From NCBI GenBank assembly GCA_001604565.1, contig LVBV01000007.1:1-64000 (forward strand): a stretch of 64,000 bases of DNA, given 5' to 3'. Under the pieces are notes generated by a model, which was not told the origin of the DNA, searched no databases, and was given only the letters and a program-made list of their open reading frames with translations. This document shows, piece after piece, positions 60,971-64,000 of the stretch (the first letter of the stretch is position 1; each line of letters opens with the position of its first letter). Position numbers and translations under genes: made by a program. The DNA comes from Puniceicoccales bacterium Verruco_01. Lineage in GTDB: Bacteria; Verrucomicrobiota; Verrucomicrobiia; Opitutales; Oceanipulchritudinaceae.

Positions 60971-61234
60971 TTATTCCTCCTCCGGATCGCCCTCGTAACG
61001 GCAGGCCAGTTCCAGCCTGCGTCCGTCTTCCAGATGGATGACGATCTGGCGCACCACGCCGTCCCGCAGGACGAGATCCACCTCGGGCGCGTTCTCCACG
61101 CCTTCGTCGGGCTCGGCGCGGACGATCTCCTCCTTCTTCTGTCTGGCACCGGCCAGACCCGCCGCGTTCTTTGCGGCGGGAATCGCGACATGGAGGCGCT
61201 GCGCCTTGGTCCGTCCCTTGAGGTAACTGTCCAT
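60971..61234 (-). CDS. Small acidic protein encoded after motB
   Basis: The ~87-residue protein has a basic start, then an acidic mixed alpha/beta segment (VDLVLRDGVVRQIVIHLEDG, ending EGDPEEE). No family is recognised. It is 46 bases after motB in the same direction, so it may be part of the flagellar transcript (inference). The upstream in-frame extension overlaps motB and was not used. Confidence 0.55.
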   Translation of the reverse strand: MDSYLKGRTKAQRLHVAIPAAKNAAGLAGARQKKEEIVRAEPDEGVENAPEVDLVLRDGVVRQIVIHLEDGRRLELACRYEGDPEEE

Positions 61235-61280
61235 CGCCTGTGTCCTGTGGTTTGCGTCCGGCGGGCCGGATGCGGAAATG

Positions 61281-62009
61281 TTACTTGCGTCCGTCGCGCA
61301 TGACAAGTGCGACCTCGATCCGCTGGGTGGTGTCGTCGTTCGGAGCGGCTCCGGGCTGCGCGGGGGCCACATGAGCGGTCACGCGGGTGATTTTTTCGGG
61401 GTCCAGCGCGTAGTGGACGAGACCCCGGCGCATGGCGTTGGCGCGTTCTCCCGCCAGTTCCCAGGCGCCGTAACCGGGTTTGTCCCCCTGATAGTCCCCA
61501 GTGAAGAACGAGTCGATGCTGACGGAGGTGTCGTACCGGTCCATGAGCCACGCGAGGTTCTGCACGACGAGTTCCCCCCACTGCGTGAATTCGGCGCTGA
61601 AAGGCTTGAAGAAGGGCTGGTTCTTACGGTTGAAGAGGTTGATCCGCAGGCCGTCGCTCACCACGGAGATGTCGATGGGCTTTTCCTCGCGCTCGGCACT
61701 TTGCACGTCCAGCAGGCGGTAGAGGTCGTTCGCCAGCTGGTTCAGGAAGGCCATGTCCACCACGTTGGAGGGCGGGGCGTCGCTTTCCTCGTTGCTCTTG
61801 CCGCCGGTCTGGGCGCCCGTCATGACGCCGCTGGAGCGTTCGAGCGGGCTGTTGAAGGGGTTCTGAAAGTAGCGCGAAGTGGCGATCAGGATCTCCTGAT
61901 CCTGCGCGGAGATCCAGAGCACCATGAACAGGGCCATCATCGCGGTGACAAAGTCCGCGTATGCGACCTTCCAGGCTCCTCCGTGATGTTCGCCCTTCTT
62001 TTTGCCCAT
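61281..62009 (-). CDS. motB: Flagellar motor stator protein MotB
   Basis: The 242-residue protein anchors the stator to peptidoglycan. The single helix carries the ion-binding Asp19 (AYADFVTAMMALFMVLWI). The C-terminal OmpA-like domain has GYGAWELAGERANAMRRGL. It lies 6 bases after motA. The stator ion (proton or sodium) cannot be read with certainty. Confidence 0.94.
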   Translation of the reverse strand: MGKKKGEHHGGAWKVAYADFVTAMMALFMVLWISAQDQEILIATSRYFQNPFNSPLERSSGVMTGAQTGGKSNEESDAPPSNVVDMAFLNQLANDLYRLLDVQSAEREEKPIDISVVSDGLRINLFNRKNQPFFKPFSAEFTQWGELVVQNLAWLMDRYDTSVSIDSFFTGDYQGDKPGYGAWELAGERANAMRRGLVHYALDPEKITRVTAHVAPAQPGAAPNDDTTQRIEVALVMRDGRK

Positions 62010-62015
62010 CGGTGG

Positions 62016-62888
62016 CTAGCCCTGTGCCGGTGTGGAGTTCAGGCCCTTCAGGATCTTTTCCAGCTCGTCGGCCTCGGGCTTGTTTTCCTCCTCAAGGCCG
62101 CGGCGGGCGATCTCCACGGCCATGATCGGTGCAAGTCCCTTCGCAAAGCCGGAAATGGCCTTGGTCATGGTGGTGAAGTAATTGAACTGGGACTTGTGCA
62201 TGAAATCGATCTTCTTGGCCAGCGGGTTCACGATGCCGTAGGCACCCAGAACGCCGAGGAAGGTGCCTGTGAGCGCCGCAGCGACCTTCTCGCCCACCGC
62301 CTCGGGACCGTCGGCGATGGAGGCCATCGTGTTGATGATGCCCAGAACCGCCGCCACGATGCCAATGCCCGGCAGCGAGTCGCCGACGAGGGCCAGAATA
62401 TCCACGGAGTGGTGCTCTTCCTCCTCGCGCGTGTCCAGCTCCGCGGTCAGGAGGTCCTGCAACTGGTCGGGCTTGATCTTGCCATCGATGATCGGACGCA
62501 GGGCGTTGCAGAGGAAGGTCACGCGCTTCTTGTCCTTGAGGATCGAGGGATACTTGTTGAAAAGAGAGCTTTCCTGAGGGTTGGACACATGGTCGTCCAG
62601 GGCGATGAGGCCGTTGCGCCGCCCGATCATGAAGATCTCATAGAGGAGCTTCAGGAGGTCCATATAGTCCTCCTTGGAGACGCCTCCGCCCATGAAGGCG
62701 TCCTTGATGTCCTTGATGATCTGCTTCACCACTGAGGCGGGGCTGGCGATGACCAGAAGCCCGACGCCCACGCCGCCGATGACGATGAACTCGGAGACGT
62801 GCAGGAGCAGGATCGGGTTGCCGCCCGCAATCATGAAGCCGCCGAGAATCGAGGCAAAAACGATGACGTAGCCGATGAGGAGAAGCAT
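62016..62888 (-). CDS. motA: Flagellar motor stator protein MotA
   Basis: The 290-residue protein has four helices. The last two (LPGIGIVAAVLGIINTM and VAAALTGTFLGVLGAYGIVNPL) form the ion channel with MotB. The start LIGYVIVFASILGGFMIAGG is typical of MotA. It lies between fliA (6 bases) and motB (6 bases). Confidence 0.95.
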   Translation of the reverse strand: MLLLIGYVIVFASILGGFMIAGGNPILLLHVSEFIVIGGVGVGLLVIASPASVVKQIIKDIKDAFMGGGVSKEDYMDLLKLLYEIFMIGRRNGLIALDDHVSNPQESSLFNKYPSILKDKKRVTFLCNALRPIIDGKIKPDQLQDLLTAELDTREEEEHHSVDILALVGDSLPGIGIVAAVLGIINTMASIADGPEAVGEKVAAALTGTFLGVLGAYGIVNPLAKKIDFMHKSQFNYFTTMTKAISGFAKGLAPIMAVEIARRGLEEENKPEADELEKILKGLNSTPAQG

Positions 62889-62894
62889 GGGAAG

Positions 62895-63689
62895 TTACGA
62901 TTTGGCCGCCCTGTCGAGGTAGGTCCGCAGGCTCAGGACCGCCTGAGAGTGAATCTGGCAGATGCGCGATTCGGTCAGGCCGAAGACCTCCGCGATTTCA
63001 GCAAGTCTCATGCCTTCGTAGTAATACATCATGAGAACCTTCTTCGGAAGATCGGGGAGAAGCTGGATGCGCTCCTTGAGCAGGGCGATCGTCTCGCGCC
63101 GTTCCATGCGGTCGCGCGCATCGGGCTCGGTGGAGTCGGCCACGACCTCGTGCACGGCGGCGCCCTCACCCTCGCTCGGAGAGTTCCCGCCCGCCGGGCT
63201 GTCCAGCGAGATGAAGGTGACGGGGCGGATCGTGTCCAGAAGGCGCTGGTACTGGGGGACGCTCATCCCCATCGCCTCCGCGGCCTCGGCCTCGCTCACG
63301 GGCCGTCCGAGATTCTGTTCCAGTACGCCGAGCACGTGGTGCAGCTTTTTGGCGAGGAGGCGGTCCGAGCGCGGGATCCAATCCAGCCGTCGCAGCTCGT
63401 CGAGAATCGCGCCCTTGATGCGCAGGGCGGCGTAGCTGGCGAAGGATTCGGTCTTTTCCGGATCGCAGCGGCGCACCGCCGTGACAAGGCCCGAGATTCC
63501 GATGCTGTACAAATCGTCGCTGTCCACTCCGGAGGGGAAATAGATGCGCATCCGCGCCACGATGCTCTTCACCAGCGGCATGTAATGCTCCAGCAGCGAC
63601 CAGTCGGGCGCGGCCTGCCCGCTTGCCTTGCGGTAGGCTTTTTCCGCCGCATGCGCGGGGGCTGATGGATGCTGTCTGTCTGTGGTCAT
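62895..63689 (-). CDS. fliA: Flagellar sigma factor FliA (sigma-28)
   Basis: The 264-residue sigma factor shows FliA/WhiG features: region 2 (LVKSIVARMRIYFPSGVDSD cut before DLYSIG), IKGAILDELRRLDWIPRS, a region 3 segment and region 4 LPDLPKKVLMMYYYEGMRLAEIAEVF split by the helix-turn-helix. It transcribes late flagellar genes such as flagellin and motAB. It heads the fliA-motA-motB series. A GCCGATAA-type promoter was not identified upstream of the flagellin because that gene is cut. Confidence 0.93.
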   Translation of the reverse strand: MTTDRQHPSAPAHAAEKAYRKASGQAAPDWSLLEHYMPLVKSIVARMRIYFPSGVDSDDLYSIGISGLVTAVRRCDPEKTESFASYAALRIKGAILDELRRLDWIPRSDRLLAKKLHHVLGVLEQNLGRPVSEAEAAEAMGMSVPQYQRLLDTIRPVTFISLDSPAGGNSPSEGEGAAVHEVVADSTEPDARDRMERRETIALLKERIQLLPDLPKKVLMMYYYEGMRLAEIAEVFGLTESRICQIHSQAVLSLRTYLDRAAKS

Positions 63690-63714
63690 GTGCGTGGATC
63701 AGTCGCTTCCGTGA

Positions 63715-64000
63715 TCAGGCCCCGGGTTTTGCCTGTGCGGGGGAAGCCGGAGGCTCGGTGCCCTTGGCGGCGGGTTCCCCGGCGGGGGGCTTCGCGGCCA
63801 GTTTCCTCTTTTCCTGACGGGCCTCGCGGAAAACCGCGTGGGCGATATGGATCAAAAATTTCATGAGGCCCGCGCCGATCAGCATGGCGACGCACGCGCG
63901 CATCAAGGCCCCGGTCGCGTCGTCCCCGCCGCCCTTGAGCGCGGCAAGGAAAGCCCCCCCGAAACCGAGGAAGCCTCCCATCGCGATCAGGAAACGGTCT
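63715..64000 (-). CDS. Membrane protein upstream of fliA (may continue beyond the window)
   Basis: The frame has two hydrophobic segments (IAMGGFLGFGGAFLAALKGG and the MRACVAMLIGAGLMKFLIHI helix) and an Ala/Pro/Lys-rich tail. The first ATG (63981) has no ribosome site, and the helix continues in frame toward the window edge (FLIAM), so the true start probably lies a few residues outside. It precedes fliA by 25 bases and is probably a flagellar-operon membrane protein (inference). Confidence 0.6.
   Translation of the reverse strand, partial: DRFLIAMGGFLGFGGAFLAALKGGGDDATGALMRACVAMLIGAGLMKFLIHIAHAVFREARQEKRKLAAKPPAGEPAAKGTEPPASPAQAKPGA

Overview
This 64 kb window is GC-rich bacterial chromosome packed with housekeeping genes. 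I see no prophage, insertion sequence, CRISPR array or other obvious island. The gene content suggests a flagellated, Gram-negative-type bacterium of the PVC group, most likely Verrucomicrobiota near Opitutales. Reasons are an LL-diaminopimelate aminotransferase (dapL), a polyphosphate glucokinase, FloA, an exbB-exbD-exbD-tonB-TPR operon and a sodium-pump decarboxylase. The lineage is inferred from gene families only.

Layout: a flagellin C-terminus with its terminator (1-530); grpE-dnaJ and an ECF sigma factor fused to a carboxymuconolactone-decarboxylase-like domain (673-3615); glutamate synthase gltBD with a structured leader (4380-10856); floA and a partner membrane protein (10857-12482); a carboxylesterase and a SpoU-type methyltransferase (12655-15092). 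A long minus-strand block follows: a subclass B1-like metallo-beta-lactamase, polyphosphate glucokinase, a Xaa-Pro-type peptidase, glmM, trpD, two small membrane proteins and pyrF (15144-22177). Next come the potassium uptake pair ktrB/ktrA and prfA (22388-26016), then two tandem exported DUF3857/transglutaminase proteins (26058-30135).

The middle holds a membrane-energy region. A short membrane protein and a candidate structured leader RNA precede OadG/OadB-type sodium-pump subunits. Directly after them lies a seven-gene exbB-exbD-exbD-tonB-TPR-coiled-coil operon (30312-37028). After a repeat element come fumarase, ftsY, panC, dapL, a pilus/type II secretion GspK-like protein, lipA, mutL, HU and galK (37561-50236). 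A second repeat copy separates galK from yjbQ.

At 50884-53142 an ECF sigma factor, a probable membrane anti-sigma factor and an HtrA-like protein form an envelope-stress-type operon. The HtrA-like protein has lost all three catalytic residues, and its signal peptide is out of frame across a 9-base homopolymer. The right end carries a methyltransferase, a GspE/PilB ATPase, a Bcr/CflA transporter whose end overlaps tRNA-Thr(CGT), aspS, and the flagellar genes fliA-motA-motB. Genes such as exbD, the paired membrane proteins and motAB are tightly spaced, and stop codons are often folded into terminator hairpins.

The most interesting points are the candidate riboswitch before the sodium-pump genes, the frameshifted dead HtrA in a sigma-factor operon, the B1-type beta-lactamase with all zinc ligands, a MITE-like repeat, and a short dispersed sequence fused to the stop codons of three genes.
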